From positions 20,934,780 through 20,998,779 of the forward strand of contig CM119266.1 of NCBI GenBank assembly GCA_051294375.1: DNA of 64,000 bases. Direction: 5' to 3'. The position numbers and the translations under genes are program-made. The notes under the pieces are model-generated. The model saw nothing but the letters and a program-made list of their open reading frames with translations. It ran no database searches and was not told the DNA's origin. Origin of the DNA: Paraspadella gotoi. Lineage: Eukaryota > Chaetognatha. Each line of letters begins with the position of its first letter. Position 1 is the first letter of the stretch. Positions 37,485-51,072 of this stretch are shown here, one piece after another.

Positions 37485-40400
37485 ATGACGACGGAGACGA
37501 CGGCCGAGACGTTGGGCGCCGAGGACGAAGGGACACACCCACCGTCGACAAACACTCTCGTCCCTCCCGTCGGCGAGGGGTTCGTGTCTCCCACAGGTGA
37601 TGAAGCATTTGTCGTCGTTGTTGTTGTCTGCAATTTTTGTTTTCTATTGTTGTTGTTGTCGTAATGATGGTAATCATTGTCGCTTTGCCGTCATCGTCGT
37701 CGTCAACATCGTATGAAGTAAATCAATTTTTTGGGAGGGCCAAGTTATTTTTGTTTGTTTGAATCATTACCTCCAACCATAAACAGACTTCGTCTTCATA
37801 TCATCGAAAATTACACCTGTGCACGAGATATCTATTAAACAATTTTTCATTTATCTGAAATATATTACAGGTCCACCATCGTCTGTAACGAGTTCTCACC
37901 ATCTGTTGCTCAACGAAAATCGGGACAGAAATCTCGACGACGACGATGCCGGCGCTGGTGCGTGAAGGCGTTGACCAATATTTCGTTAAAATTTATTTAA
38001 TTTGTTTAATCAATGTCTTTCAGAGGTTATGGGTATTGACAAGTCCCTGGACATGTCGTTCGACGATTTGGACGGACCGGAGGTAAGCAATGAGAATTGG
38101 GGGGGTGAAAAAATAAACCAAGCCCCTATCGGCCTTATTTTCGCTGAACGCCCAATTTTATTTAAAATACGAAATTGGATTAATTTTTGTTTAAAAGAAA
38201 GACAAAATAAAGCAAAAAAAAAAAAAAAAAAAGAAATGGGGCACTCTCGGAAGAGAGAGCCCAATTTTCTATCTATCATCGTCCCTTCGCTTCCCCATTT
38301 TTCTCGACAGGTGCGCTTCGTTTCCGGCGGCGACGTGGAGGCGCGACGGAAGAAGAAGAACCTGACGACCTGCGGATTCGGCTCCTGTCGTCCGCGAAGA
38401 TGTTGGCGCCTCGCCAACGCAAAGACGCTTTTGGTGGCGCTGTCGGCGTTTGCCTTCATTCAAGGTCGTTCTCTCGTTTTAGTGGCTTAGTTGCGTTTTT
38501 AATTTGGTTGGGTTCATCTTTGGCAATTGTAGTTATAGGAGAGGGTGGGATAAACGACTAACACGAGGGACTGCGTCTTCAACAGTCAACTAAATCACAT
38601 TGTCCACAATGACTACACCCACGCAACAATATCGACAAAAATATGAAGATTAGATTTTTCTTTTGTCAATTGCATTCTTACCTAAATTAGGTAACGATAA
38701 AACAACAAAAACAATCCCAACTACATCAACAACCAACAGAAGGCGCTTCGATCGCAATCACGACATAGAAAACTCCGCCGCGACAATGACAACCGAATCA
38801 CAAAGTTTTTTTTTCAATTTCCGTCCCACAGGCTTGATCTTCCACGGTTTCATCAAAGTGTTCATCACTTCCCTCGAGCGCCGGTTCCAACTGTCCTCCT
38901 CTCAGTCGGGCTTCATCGCCGCTTCCTACGACATCGCCTCTTTCCCCGTCGCGTTGCCGCTCTCTTTTCTCGGGGGTGAGGCATATCACGTGACTCCGTC
39001 ACGATCCAATTCATTGGGATCATTTGGTGGAAATAAGTCGATGAAAGTTTTACGAAAACGACGACCCCGTTTGGTCACGTTCTGAAATGATTTTCATTTA
39101 AGGGAGATTGAAAACTCGCAGGGTCTTGCTATCTCATTATCTCCTAACAAGGTTGCGGGGGTTAAACCTGTCCAAATCTTGAAGGAAAGATAGCATATTT
39201 ATTGAAAGAATGGATAATTTTCATATTGATTGTTCCAATATCATAGTGTTTCCCTTATATAACCGCTTTTTTGTTCGCCTTTCAGGCTTCGGCAACAAAC
39301 CCGTTTATGTGGGCGTGGCCGCGGCTTCTCTCGGTCTCGGCTCCTTCATCTTCTCCTTCCCTCACTTCGCCACCGGAAATTACGAGTTCGGCGAATCCCT
39401 CGGCGTCGACTTTTGTCAGGTGATAAAAAAAGTCTTGGGCCTGATTCGTCAACATGACGATTGTCTTCAACTAAAGACGATTATTATCCTGACAAGTAAT
39501 GTGAATGTGTAACGTCAGGAAGTAGTGCAAGTATAAAGTAAGTTGCGTAAGCGGGGATATGTTTTGAAAGGGGTAAAAAAAAATTGTATCCAAAGAGTTG
39601 TGAAAACTGAAAAAAAAGATTAAATTTAACATTTTATCATTCATCAATCTTTATTATCTGAAAGAATTTTGCTTTGTTTCCCTTTCTGCTTTCCGACAGT
39701 TGGGGCTCGAAACACCCTCAACCACTACCAACATCTCGTCCGCGAATCTTGCCTGCAGCGACCTTAACTCTCTCTCCCAAAGCCTCTCCCACTTTATGTG
39801 GGTCTTCATCCTAGCTCAGTTTTTCTTGGGCTGCGGCGGTTCCGTTCTTTACACCGTCGGAATGGCATTTTTAGGTCAAACATTGTAACGTTAAAACTCA
39901 TTTATCCCACTCATTTATCATTGAACTTAAAAAAAACTTTGCCACGTTTTTAACCCAGACGAAAACGTTTCCAGTCAAGACTCTCCAGTTTACCTCGCTA
40001 TATTTTTGGCCTTTTCGACCTTGGGCCCAGTTGTGGGATACTTTGCCAGCGGCCAATTACTAAAGGTAAAGAAGACGATTAAAAGTTTCGAGTGCTACGT
40101 TATGAATTATGCTTGAAATTGTTTCAAACTACAGTATTACGTTGATTTGGATACTGTGGATTTGTCTGAGTTGAGTATCGATCCGGAAGATCCTCGATGG
40201 GTCGGCGCTTGGTGGATCGGATTCATTCTCGCCGGTCAGACTCGTATATCAATTTAACTATTGTTTCTTTAAATAATTCATTATTTTGTTTTTTTATTTT
40301 CCAGGCTGCTTATCCCTGTTGCTCGCGTTCCCACTGGCTGCCTTTCCCCGTCAGCTTCCTGGCCACAAAGCGATTCAGGCTCGTCGAGTTCAAGAGACTC

Positions 40401-41535
40401 ATTCCAGCGTCAACAACGACGTTGAAAGCATCAAATCCATCAGAGATTTACCAAGGTTAAAAAAAATTAAGTCAGGGGCAAGATAGCTTATTTATTAAAT
40501 AAATGAATTATTTATATATTTTATAATATTTAGCTCCTTGTATTCTGATGCTGGGCAGAGTACAATATACTATTCCCCAGTATTATTTGCTGTGTTTATT
40601 GTCTAAGCGACATCCAAAAAAGTTAAAAGAGCAATTGAGTCAGTTTTTATTTTAAAAAAATGTCTGTGAAACAATGGTAAAATGGAAACAATCGCGCAGC
40701 GCTAAACGCGGCATCTCTGGAGGGGGCTTTCCTTACGTTGACCTATTCGGGCGAGAGCCGAGCTGATCTTATTACCCAGCTATTCATCCCTTCAAGGATC
40801 AGTTAGGTAAGGAACTAAGGAGTAACATCGCAGAGACACAGGTTTCCGGTTACGGAAGGTTAAGTTTCTCTTTTTATCTAGAGAGCTTTCTGCCCCACCC
40901 AAAATTTTGGTTGACTTGGATACTTATCAAGCCTTTGGTCCAATTAGTTTGGACATGAAAGGACCGTGTTTTGAGAATGTTTGCTTATTGATAAGTCAGT
41001 TAGCCGGCATTCAATCGATCAGTTTACATGTTTCAACGAGAGATTTAACTTTTATCAAAAATTTAGCGATTAGTTGGTATACGACAAGATGTAAATGAGA
41101 ATAGAGAAATTAAATGGTTAATTTGTAATTGTTTCATGTTTTCCTTTTTGTCTTTTTTAGTCTGTTTAGATTTAGATTCCGACTCTATAATTAAAATTTC
41201 AATTGAGCACCTGCTCAAATGAAAATTTTAACATTTTCTAAAGATTAGCAAAAATTTTTTAGCATGAAATTATACATATATATTAATTTTTTAATATATA
41301 TTTATAGATAGGAAAGGCTCAAATTTTTATTTTGATCATAAGTGGGTGAAAAATAAGAAAAACCGTTAAAAATTATTATTATCATCATCATCTTTCGATA
41401 ATTTTGCTTATCGGCAGATTCCGACTCTATAATTCAATTTGTCGGTCCGTCGGTCCCACCCCTAAATCTTGTTGGTAAATCATTTTTATCACATCAGAAC
41501 ATCATATTATGCTAAATTAAGCAAGAAAAGATGGA

Positions 41536-41571
<36 letters not shown>

Positions 41572-41991
41572 CCCCTTTAGCAAAAAAATCCAATTCCTCG
41601 TGATTGGATGGATGGATTGGAATGAAATTTTGTGTGTGGTTAGAAAAGTGAGTTATTGAGCTGGATATAAAGTTTCGATGGAATATGGATATGAGTTTAC
41701 ATGGAAAACTTAATTTTAACCCATAATTATTCGAATTAATCCTAATTGGATGGATAGATTGAAATTAAATTTTGTGTGTGGATAGGAAGGTGTGCGATGA
41801 AGCTGGATATAAAGTTTAGATGGAATCGTGCGAGGGGAAATGAGTTTAAATGGAAAAAACATAAGTCACTTTTATTTGAATCTTTTTAATAATTTTAATC
41901 CATAATTGATCAAAAACGATACAAGTTGAAAAAATGATGCAAGTTGAAAAAATGATGCATGTTGAAAAAATGATGCAAGTTTATTTATTTT

Positions 41992-42028
<37 letters not shown>

Positions 42029-42044
42029 ATTTTTTTTATTATTT

Positions 42045-42120
<76 letters not shown>

Positions 42121-44416
42121 TTGTTTCTTGTTCTTTTATTCTTATTCTTTTTATTCTTTTATTTATTCTTGTTTCTTTACAGGGCGACACTTTATTTACT
42201 CAAGAATCCTGTCTTTGATTTTGTGGTTCTCGCCCACGCAATGAACATCGGTGTCGCTGCAGGTACGATATATTCATTATCAAAAAGCATCATTAAAAGT
42301 ATTTCTCACTGACTCAACGGTTTATATTCGTTACCACAGGAGTATCAACATTCGTCCCGAAATTCGTTCAGTTTCAGTTCAACAAAACAGCGTCTGAAGC
42401 AGCTTTCATCGTGGGAACCGTGGCTGTGCCGGGAGCTGTTGGTGGCCAATTAGTAAGAATAATAATGTTTAAATGTTTAATTATATTACTTACCATATAT
42501 TCTCCGTTTTCCTAATCACAGCTCGGGGCCACCATCGTGAAAAAGCTGAAGCTGAAAATTCCTGGTGTCCTTAAACTTTCTATTTTGTTCACGATTTTCG
42601 CGTGTATCACGACTGTTTTGTTTTTCTTCTCCTGTCCACAAAACGATATGGCCGGCATCTCCACGCCATATTCCGGTGAGGCCAAGTTAATATACATATA
42701 CATATTAAGCAGATGATACATTAATCATATCGTGAACGAAGTGATGATATTATTATCTTTTTTCGTGATCTAGAAAACTCATCCGATTCACCGTCCGGCG
42801 TGGGGAGTCCGTGCAACATGAACTGCGCCTGTTCCTCTTCTCAGGTATCAGTATGATCGAGGGACTACGTGGTGAAATTGGTATTCATTTATTAATTAAG
42901 CTATCTTTCTTACGATTTCTCCCATTTCCCACCCCCCCCCCGCTCCTCCCCTCTAAGTTCGACCCGGTCTGCGGATCCGACGGCGTCGAGTATTTCTCTC
43001 CCTGCCACGCGGGATGCCTCCTCCCGCCCTCCAACGCGTCGTCCGCCTACTCAGACTGCGCCTGCGTCTCTTCCAACGCCTCCCGCGACCCCAACGCCAC
43101 CGGCGGCGCGGCGACGCCGGGTCGTTGCGACGCCGGTCCCTGCTTGGCGCTCTACGGCACCCTCGTCCTCACCTTTCTCTTCCTCGTGTTCCACTTCAGC
43201 AACGAACCAACCACGGAATACATGGTCATGCGGTGCATCCCCGAGTCTCAGCGGACCTACGGCCTGGGGATCGAGTTCGCCATCATCAGGGTCCTGGGTT
43301 CGATCCCTGCGCCGATCGTCTACGGACTCGTCATCGACTCCACGTGCCTCGTCTGGCAGAACGATGCGGAGGAGGGATGCGGAGGGGTGAGTTGGTGGGG
43401 AGGGAGGGAGGGAGGAGAAGTGGGGGGGGGAGGAAAGAGAATGGGAGATGCATTTAGGGGTCAGAAGGGGAAAAGGATGAGAGGTTGAAGGGAAATATTG
43501 GTGCGAGTAACTGGAAAAGAGAGTGGAGCGGGGAGATATAAGAGGACAACAACAACAACGACGACAACTTTAAATAAAGTTTCTTTGTCGGAAATAAAAG
43601 CTCACTTGTATTTTATAAATTTACACAAAAAAAAATAAATAAAATGGACTAGTATTTCCCCACGAAGAATCTCTATTTAAAAACTAACTAACCCGCGCAT
43701 GCGCACTGCGAAGTCCTTACAACAAACGAACGCAACGATTTTCAGCTCGATGACGCCGGGAGTTGCTGGTTCTACGACGTTTCCAAACTCGGCGTTCGTC
43801 TCTTCCTCGTTACTCTTCTTCCCAAAATTGTGTCGGCGTTTTTCTTCCTCGCCGCGCTCGCCGTTTATAAGCCGGCCTCATCCAACGAAGCTGATAAAGG
43901 AGCAGACGAAAATAGAGTCGAGGTTTGTATTAGTAAATTTGTGAATCAATGTAAAAAAAAACTATCTATTCATTTAATAGATAAGCTATCTTGAACCTAT
44001 CTTTGGACAGGCTATGGTGGGTTTAAAAGATCTTACAAGATAATAACATAGCTTTCACTCACAGTCGTGTTTATTCAATCCCAGATTTACTGGCTTTCCT
44101 ATCAATGAAGTTGTATATTATTTTTATTGTATAATGTTTCAATTGTACTAAAGGACCATTCCTTGTATGATTCTGTTTGTCTGTTTGTTCAATGTTCATT
44201 CGTCCTTCTGTCTGTTTTTAGTCTGTCCTTTTGACTGTCCGTTAGTACGTAGAAGGTAGTTAAGAAGGTACTTTCATTGTGTTATTGTGACACCAGATAC
44301 AAATTCTAATCTGCATAAACTTTTGTTTCTCCTCTTCCCGACAGGGCGAGTCAGAGACCAAGGCCAGACAAGCCCGCCGACGAAAAGCAGAACGGACAAA
44401 ATCACGTGGGCGTTGA
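37485..44416 (+). CDS. SLCO4-like: SLCO4-like organic anion transporting polypeptide (OATP)
   Basis: Plasma-membrane transporter for amphipathic organic anions such as thyroid hormones and steroid conjugates in related animals. Seventeen exons, all in phase: 37485-37596, 37871-37957, 38024-38082, 38311-38464, 38832-38975, 39286-39419, 39700-39874, 39959-40065, 40135-40234, 40305-40455, 42183-42262, 42340-42452, 42522-42675, 42774-42844, 42958-43386, 43746-43922 and 44345-44416, giving 772 residues. A polar N-terminus is followed by CGFGSCRPRRCWR before the first helix and GLIFHGFIKVFITSLERRF, typical of OATP4. The family signature DPRWVGAWWIGF is in exon 40135-40234. A Kazal-like extracellular loop (CNMNCACSSSQFDPVCGSDG) spans exons 42774 to 42958. 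The last exon in phase 0 ends KSRGR then TGA; another frame of that exon stays open to 44643 as a Glu-rich tail but does not match the upstream phase. Substrate is not predictable. Confidence 0.92.
39110..39245 (+). repeat. Dispersed intronic repeat, family 1, copy d
   Basis: Contains gcagggtcttgctatctca, gttaaacctgtcc, gaaagatagcatatttatt and gaatggataatt in the order seen in copy c. It lies in the SLCO intron 38976-39285 and ends about 40 bases before the splice acceptor. Confidence 0.7.
40460..40535 (+). repeat. Dispersed intronic repeat, family 1, copy e (3' part only)
   Basis: Starts at aagtcaggggcaagatag and continues ttatttattaaataaatgaa. It lies directly after the SLCO donor at 40455. 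Confidence 0.55.
40685..40870. other. Unexplained GC-rich segment in SLCO intron
   Basis: About 185 bases of clearly higher GC in an AT-rich intron, including cgcgcagcgctaaacgcgg and gggcgagagccgagctg. No frame is open throughout and it is not needed to complete the SLCO protein. It could be a transposon fragment or structured RNA. Confidence 0.4.
41435..41865 (+). mobile_element. Dispersed element, family 2, copy 2
   Basis: Holds gtcggtccgtcggtcc, a (GTCT)n run at 41537-41570, then two tandem versions of a block with ggatggattg, aaattttgtgtgtgg and gctggatataaagttt (about 41600-41710 and 41740-41860). It matches the reverse complement of 10105-10545. It lies in the SLCO intron 40456-42182. 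Confidence 0.7.
41985..42122. repeat. (TTTA)n microsatellite
   Basis: A T-rich lead-in followed by about 20 tandem TTTA units, ending 60 bases before the splice acceptor of SLCO exon 42183-42262. It may serve as an extended polypyrimidine region. Confidence 0.95.
43970..44065 (-). repeat. Dispersed intronic repeat, family 1, copy f (inverted)
   Basis: The reverse complement reads aagctatgttattatcttg, aaacccaccatagcctgtcc and gatagcttatctatt, in family order. It lies in the SLCO intron 43923-44344. Confidence 0.7.
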
Positions 44417-45969
<1,553 letters not shown>

Positions 45970-48165
45970 ATGCAAGAGAAAGGCGCAAACAGGTAGGTAA
46001 AATTGAATGAAAAACGTCAGTTTTAAAAAAAGTACTTTAATTTTTTCGGTTCAAGAATAAAAAAGTGTAGTTTTTTTAAATGTTTTGACGGTAAAGGAGG
46101 GCGTGGCCGCAGACGAGGAAAGCGCTCGGCCTCGTTATCGTTCTCGCCGCTTTTTTTTTCGCCATCTACTTTCTTCGACCAAGCGCCGTCGTACCAGACT
46201 TATCATGGACGGTAATTCCGACGCTTTACAAGGGTATCGAAAAATTACAAAGCCAAAAACTTTCACCTATTATTGCATTTAGATTGATTTAGCATTGCGT
46301 AGAAATTATAGTTCCTATGCTATTTAATAGTGTTTAACTGTTTATAGTACCATAAACGGGTTTTAAATCTTTTTTTTGCCAAACGATAGCTCATTCGAAT
46401 CGGAGAAAGCAAAAATTATCATATTTATTTTGGCGGTATATTCAGTTATTCACACCGCCTCACATACACAATCGGTCAGCCATTACCATTGGCTCAAAGG
46501 GGAACACACCATCCCAGGCGTTGTGTTCCATCTACAGTTCTAACGACTTCCCTATGCCTTTGTCAACCAGGACCCCCCTAGGGTAACCGCGCCAGTGACG
46601 GGAGGCGTCACTGTGATGCCCCATCTTAATGGGCATCACAGGCAACCCTGTTGTCATAATATCCCTCATTGTCTTTCGCTTTTCATAAGCACTGCATAAA
46701 AGTTTATTTTACAACGTAAATCATTTCGATTGAATTCCCCGAACTTTAATTGACAGTTGGTAACCACGAGAGAAGAAAACAAAGACGTCACCTTCGACTC
46801 TTTAGAAAAGTATCGCAATCTCGTGAACACGTTAATAGTAAGTACCGCATGACGGGAAGACCGAGCAAATTCTTGGTTCCCGATTATCACAAGCAATCCC
46901 ACAGTGGCCTTACCTCATCATTAAGTAAAAGTTGCAGATCAAAATTCGAATAGTTGTTCATGAACAGTCTTGTACTAAAAAAAAAATAAAAATTAATTTA
47001 TCAATTTTCGCATTCGCCTATAATTATACAATATATACATAGTACTTACTATTTTTTTAGTTTTGAAAGCAGATTCGAATTCCTCATTAAAAGTTGATAA
47101 AAGAAAATATAAGTTTTAATCAAAAATTTTTTCATTAAGTTAGCTAAAAATTTAAAAAACTATGAAATAAAAATTGTTGTTAAATCTCTCTTCAAACTTT
47201 GTTCTAAATTATTTATACTAAAATTAAATTAAAGGCTAACTATAACAGTTTTTTTGATTTTGACCCACTTAATGAAATAATTTTCTAAAAAGAGTTATAT
47301 TTTCTTTCATCAACTTTTCGTGAGGAATTCGAATCTGCTTTTAAAAATAAGAAAACATTTATAAAATTTTGTTATTTTCTATGGTGAGTACTATGTATAA
47401 ATATGGGCGTATGCGAAAATTGAAAAATAAATTGATTCTACTTGATTTTAATATTTTTGCTACGCTTTACTGATCATTTTAGAAGTAGATGTTTGTTAGC
47501 TGGAAATCCAGTCTCGCGAACAAAAATTCTATTCCATCAGAAACAACGCAATGCCCTTTCCTTGAAAGCGAATTCGTTGGCGAAAGAATTCACTAAGTGT
47601 CAATGTGAATCACTCGACTCCGTGAAGAGACAGTGGCGTGATTCCTGGCCTTCGCCGGAAATGAACCAAATCACGGACGAAGAAAACACCGTCAGCGGAC
47701 TCGGCGGGTGGTGCATGGAGGCCGGAAAGACTCAGAGCAGCCAACATCTCACCGACTACTTTTTGGCACAATTCTTGGCCGGATTTTGGGCCGGTTTGCT
47801 AATGATTGTTGTTCTTGGTCATGTTGTTATTTTAGACTTTCGGTGTCGATTTCAAACGTAAAGCATCGAAATGTAGTAGTATAACAAATATTAATTTACT
47901 AAATCATGAATTAAGACTAAACTCGATCAGGTAAAATTGTGGGCAGCTTCGGCGACGGCCCCGGCCTCTACAAACGCGCGCTCGACAAGACGGGTCTCCT
48001 GAAGTCCTACACGGCCTTTGACGGAGCACCCTTCGTGGAGACAACTTCAGATGAAACCGTTCGTCATCTTGATTTGACCGTCCCCGCCTTCGGCCTTCCT
48101 GTCTTCGATTGGGTCCTCAGTCTCGAAGTCGCCGAGCACATCCCGAGACAATATGAGAAGTGGGT

Positions 48166-48232
<67 letters not shown>

Positions 48233-48520
48233 TCTCTCCCTTCTTTACCTGCTCAACTCAGCGTCTTCGTGGACAACCTGGCCCGGCACGCCTCGGAAGG
48301 CATCGTCATCTCGTGGGCGAAGTTGGACCAAGGGGGTCTCGGTCACGTCAATTGTCGTTCCATCGAGTTCGTCGTCGCCAAATTGTCCGACGCGGGATTC
48401 GAACTCGACGTGGACGCATCGAGGCGCGTGAAGAGCGCGGCGACGCTACCCTGGCTCAGAGATAACGTCTACGTGTATCGGCGGAGAGATGGCACGACGG
48501 CGGATGAGAACATGGCGTGA
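45970..48520 (+). CDS. Membrane-anchored class I SAM methyltransferase-like protein
   Basis: Six exons in phase: 45970-45992, 46097-46211, 46757-46837, 47541-47793, 47931-48159 and 48262-48520, giving 319 residues. A short basic N-terminus (MQEKGANRRAWPQTRK) precedes one hydrophobic helix (LGLVIVLAAFFFAIYFL, residues about 18-36), so a type II membrane protein with a lumenal or extracellular catalytic domain is expected. The SAM-binding glycine loop is GSFGDGPGLY near 162; the acidic residue usual at the start of this motif is Ser. FDGAPFVE, FDWVLSLEVAEHIP, ISWAKLDQGGLGHVN and LPWLRDNVYVYRR are the later conserved blocks. They match a group of animal methyltransferase-like proteins of unknown substrate, METTL24-like at best. 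Intron 48160-48261 is mostly (GA)n and in frame. The first exon is short but phase-matched. Confidence 0.75.
46475..46645 (+). other. Cluster of stem-loops in methyltransferase-like intron
   Basis: Within the intron 46212-46756 there are three strong hairpins. ggaacaca (46501-46508) pairs with tgtgttcc (46522-46529). cagtgacg (46593-46600) pairs with cgtcactg (46606-46613). ctgtgatgccc (46611-46621) pairs with gggcatcacag (46631-46641). GC content is well above the surrounding intron. It may be a mobile-element fragment or a structured RNA. Confidence 0.6.
47002..47422. mobile_element. Fold-back element with long terminal inverted repeats
   Basis: Left end caattttcgcattcgcct and right end (reverse complement) caattttcgcatacgccc match, as do the inner blocks gcagattcgaattcctca and aaaagttgataaaagaaaatataa. 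The arms are about 110 bases with gaps. It lies in the methyltransferase-like intron 46838-47540 and has no coding capacity, so it is MITE-like. Confidence 0.75.
48166..48229. repeat. (GA)n array forming most of a short intron
   Basis: The array fills most of the intron 48160-48261. The intron is 102 bases, a multiple of three, with no stop codon, so retention would insert an Arg-Glu repeat. Confidence 0.9.
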
Positions 48521-48524
48521 AAGA

Positions 48525-48594
<70 letters not shown>

Positions 48595-48924
48595 GAGAGA
48601 GAGAGTGAGAGAGTGAGTTTGAAACTGTCTTTAAAAACAAAGCGCTTTTTCAAAAGTATTATTCATAGTAATTTTTCTGCTGATTATAGTCAATATAAAA
48701 AAAACTTTCTGATTCTTTTAAATTCTTAAAGCTAAAAAATAAAAACAAATTGTTGTTAAAAACAAATTTTTCGTTAAATCTCCTATCAAAATTCTTAAAG
48801 AATAAACTGCTCGCCGATGATTAAAACATAAATTCGATTCTATCCGGGATTTTATTATTTTCTTTATATAAAACAATTTCATAAAATCAACAAGCCGAAT
48901 TCCGAGTGATCCCGATCGACGTTA
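48521..48924. other. Convergent intergenic region with (GA)n
   Basis: Starts with interrupted GA arrays to about 48613, then AT-rich DNA. It should carry the 3' UTRs of the methyltransferase-like gene (plus) and the MYND gene (minus). Confidence 0.6.
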
Positions 48925-50393
48925 TCACTTGGAGCGAGTGAGATCCTCCAAGGATTGTACGGCGGGTTTGACGAGTTTGAGCGAACCTTGAAGGACGCGT
49001 TTCTTGTAATCGTCGCAGATCTCACGATGCGAAGGATCTCTCGTCCTCTCGGTGTCGCGACACCTGTTATCGCAGAACCGGGCCGATTCGCAAGTGTCGC
49101 AACTGACGAACGCGTTGCCTTGTGATTTTAGAATCCAAAGTTTTTATTGTGCATATTCTTTTACTGTCTAGTGGAGTCGTAAAATAGGTTTTGAATTGGG
49201 TAAAAGGATCACTCTTTTATATCGTAATGTTTTGATAGTGTTTAATACTTTGACCAAGTACAAATCCACCATCCCATAAGGCTACCGAGTCTCCGATCGC
49301 AGTTCCAACAGGAGCTGGAGGCCTCCTTGAAAATGTCTGGCGTCGTGACCATCATTTCATCATTCATGAACTTGAACATGCAGCGCAGAAAGGATCTGCA
49401 ATGTTGAAGATGCTAAACTCGAAAGGTTTCACACCGATGCGATCGATGTGAATCGAGGCGACCGCAGTTCAATCGTACAGTTCGATCGAAAAATTATCCC
49501 ACTCACACGCACCTTCTCTCCGGTACGAGAGTGCAAAGATACAAGTATCTCCAGTGATTGGCTTTTTTGAAGTCGTTTTGCTCGATAATCGTTGGCGGAC
49601 GAAGGCCGGTCTTGTATTCTTTTAAAGGGATCCAGTAATGATTCGGCAGCAAACTGGATTTCTCTTGATGAGCGATAGTCGGAAAATAAAAACGAAAACT
49701 AAGCTACATAAACACTATTTAAATACTACTTAATAAAGTACATTTTTAAAAAATTTAAAAAATTAAAGATTAGAGTCAACATGATCGACAAACAAGGAAC
49801 CCACCCTTCCCCCGTCCCATCTTTCACCGGAATAAAACGTGATGTCGACGAGCTGCTTCTTGATCCCCAATCTGACCCAAGCGTGAGGAATCGAACTGAA
49901 GCCTCTATCCAGAAATCCGTATATCTGGTCGCAGGGCATCGACATCGCGTCGAAGCAGACCTTCTCCACCTGAAGATCGAAAAAAAAAAAACGAGACTCG
50001 ATCATCGAAGGTCCTCGATATGCAAAGCGCCGAGGCACCTCGCTGATGAAGTAGCAGAGGTTCGTGAGTCCGTGACTTTGCTGTTCGCACCAGAAGCGTC
50101 GCAGAACTTCGTTGCTACGAGACGAAGGGAAGTTTGGTTCGGTCAAGAGAGTCGGTTGAGTTCGACGAAGCCTTTACCATTTTTCCACCAGGACGCTGTT
50201 TCCTTCTCTCAGGTGAAATCGATCCCGATCTTCAGGCTTCACGCATTCCAATCCGCGACATTTTTTCGACGCGTGACTCGCGAGGAGATTTCTACAGGGG
50301 CCGAGGCTCAAATCCGCGTGGAGTTGCGTCGAACCTTCGTTGACGACGGCGATAATCGAGAATCAGTGATTCGACATAAGGGGAGTCAGTCAA

Positions 50394-50440
<47 letters not shown>

Positions 50441-51072
50441 AAACCATCTAAAAAAATATTAACAAAACGAAACATAAAAACTTAACTAAAAAAAAAATCA
50501 TAAAAATCTGGTTCGAAACACATCTCTGATTAATATGATTATAGTCTAGATATACGCTAAGAGTCTCTTGTAGTTGAACTTGTGATAGTCAATCGTCCAT
50601 TCGTCATGGATGCCATAAACTTTTTTACCTTCGAGGTTATTCGCCGAAGAATTGAAATTAATTATCTGAATTGAAAGAAAAAAAAATGATGGTATCTTGT
50701 GAGCCTGGAAATGTATAACTGTATAACTGTATAAATGTATAAATGTATAACTGCCTTCCTGACCTCGGGCTCGGTGTCGATCAAGACGCCGTCGGTTGTC
50801 GTCGTCGGCCAGGGCGTCTCGTTCTGATCCTGAAATCCCTGCAACGGAGAAGCCAGGTTTCTGTTCAAGTTCTCTTCGCGCATCTCAGGATCGCGCATGC
50901 AGCGGCAGCCGCAGCAGCCTGTTGGGCGAGTCTGATGCAGAGCTTCTGCGAAGAAGATGCGACGTGGCGGTGCCGAAGGTTCGCCTTCTAAGACCGCTTG
51001 GGAAGCCCCGCCCATTTCGTCGGCAGAGACCACGGCGGGTACGGTCCACACGCCCGCGGATGGTGCCTCCAT
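48925..51072 (-). CDS. Protein with C-terminal MYND zinc finger, function unknown
   Basis: Complement exons: 50764-51072, 50556-50665, 50178-50334, 50039-50114, 49794-49969, 49513-49698, 49286-49395 and 48925-49118. The phases agree from 50178-50334 to the stop TGA at 48925, but the join from 50556-50665 to 50178-50334 is out of phase by one base, so a small exon may be missing or misplaced. The C-terminal finger is CWNCDRRLGNAFVSCDTCE followed by FCDNRC and HREIC, the C-x2-C, C-x2-C, C-x3-C, H-x3-C order of MYND fingers, which bind proline-rich peptides in partner proteins. The middle part (VEKVCFDAMSMPCDQIYGF, AWVRLGIKKQLVDITF) looks folded but I do not recognise it. The N-terminus has an unusual GCCGCRC stretch. 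Position of the MYND finger at the extreme C-terminus recalls ZMYND10 and DEAF1, but nothing else matches them. Confidence 0.65.
50396..50439. repeat. (CT)n array in MYND-gene intron
   Basis: About 44 bases of CT next to the unresolved join in the MYND gene model. Confidence 0.9.

Noticed and set aside
40907-41098. 63-codon frame in the SLCO intron
   Set aside because: The SLCO protein joins in frame and by homology from exon 40305-40455 directly to 42183-42262, so no exon is needed here.
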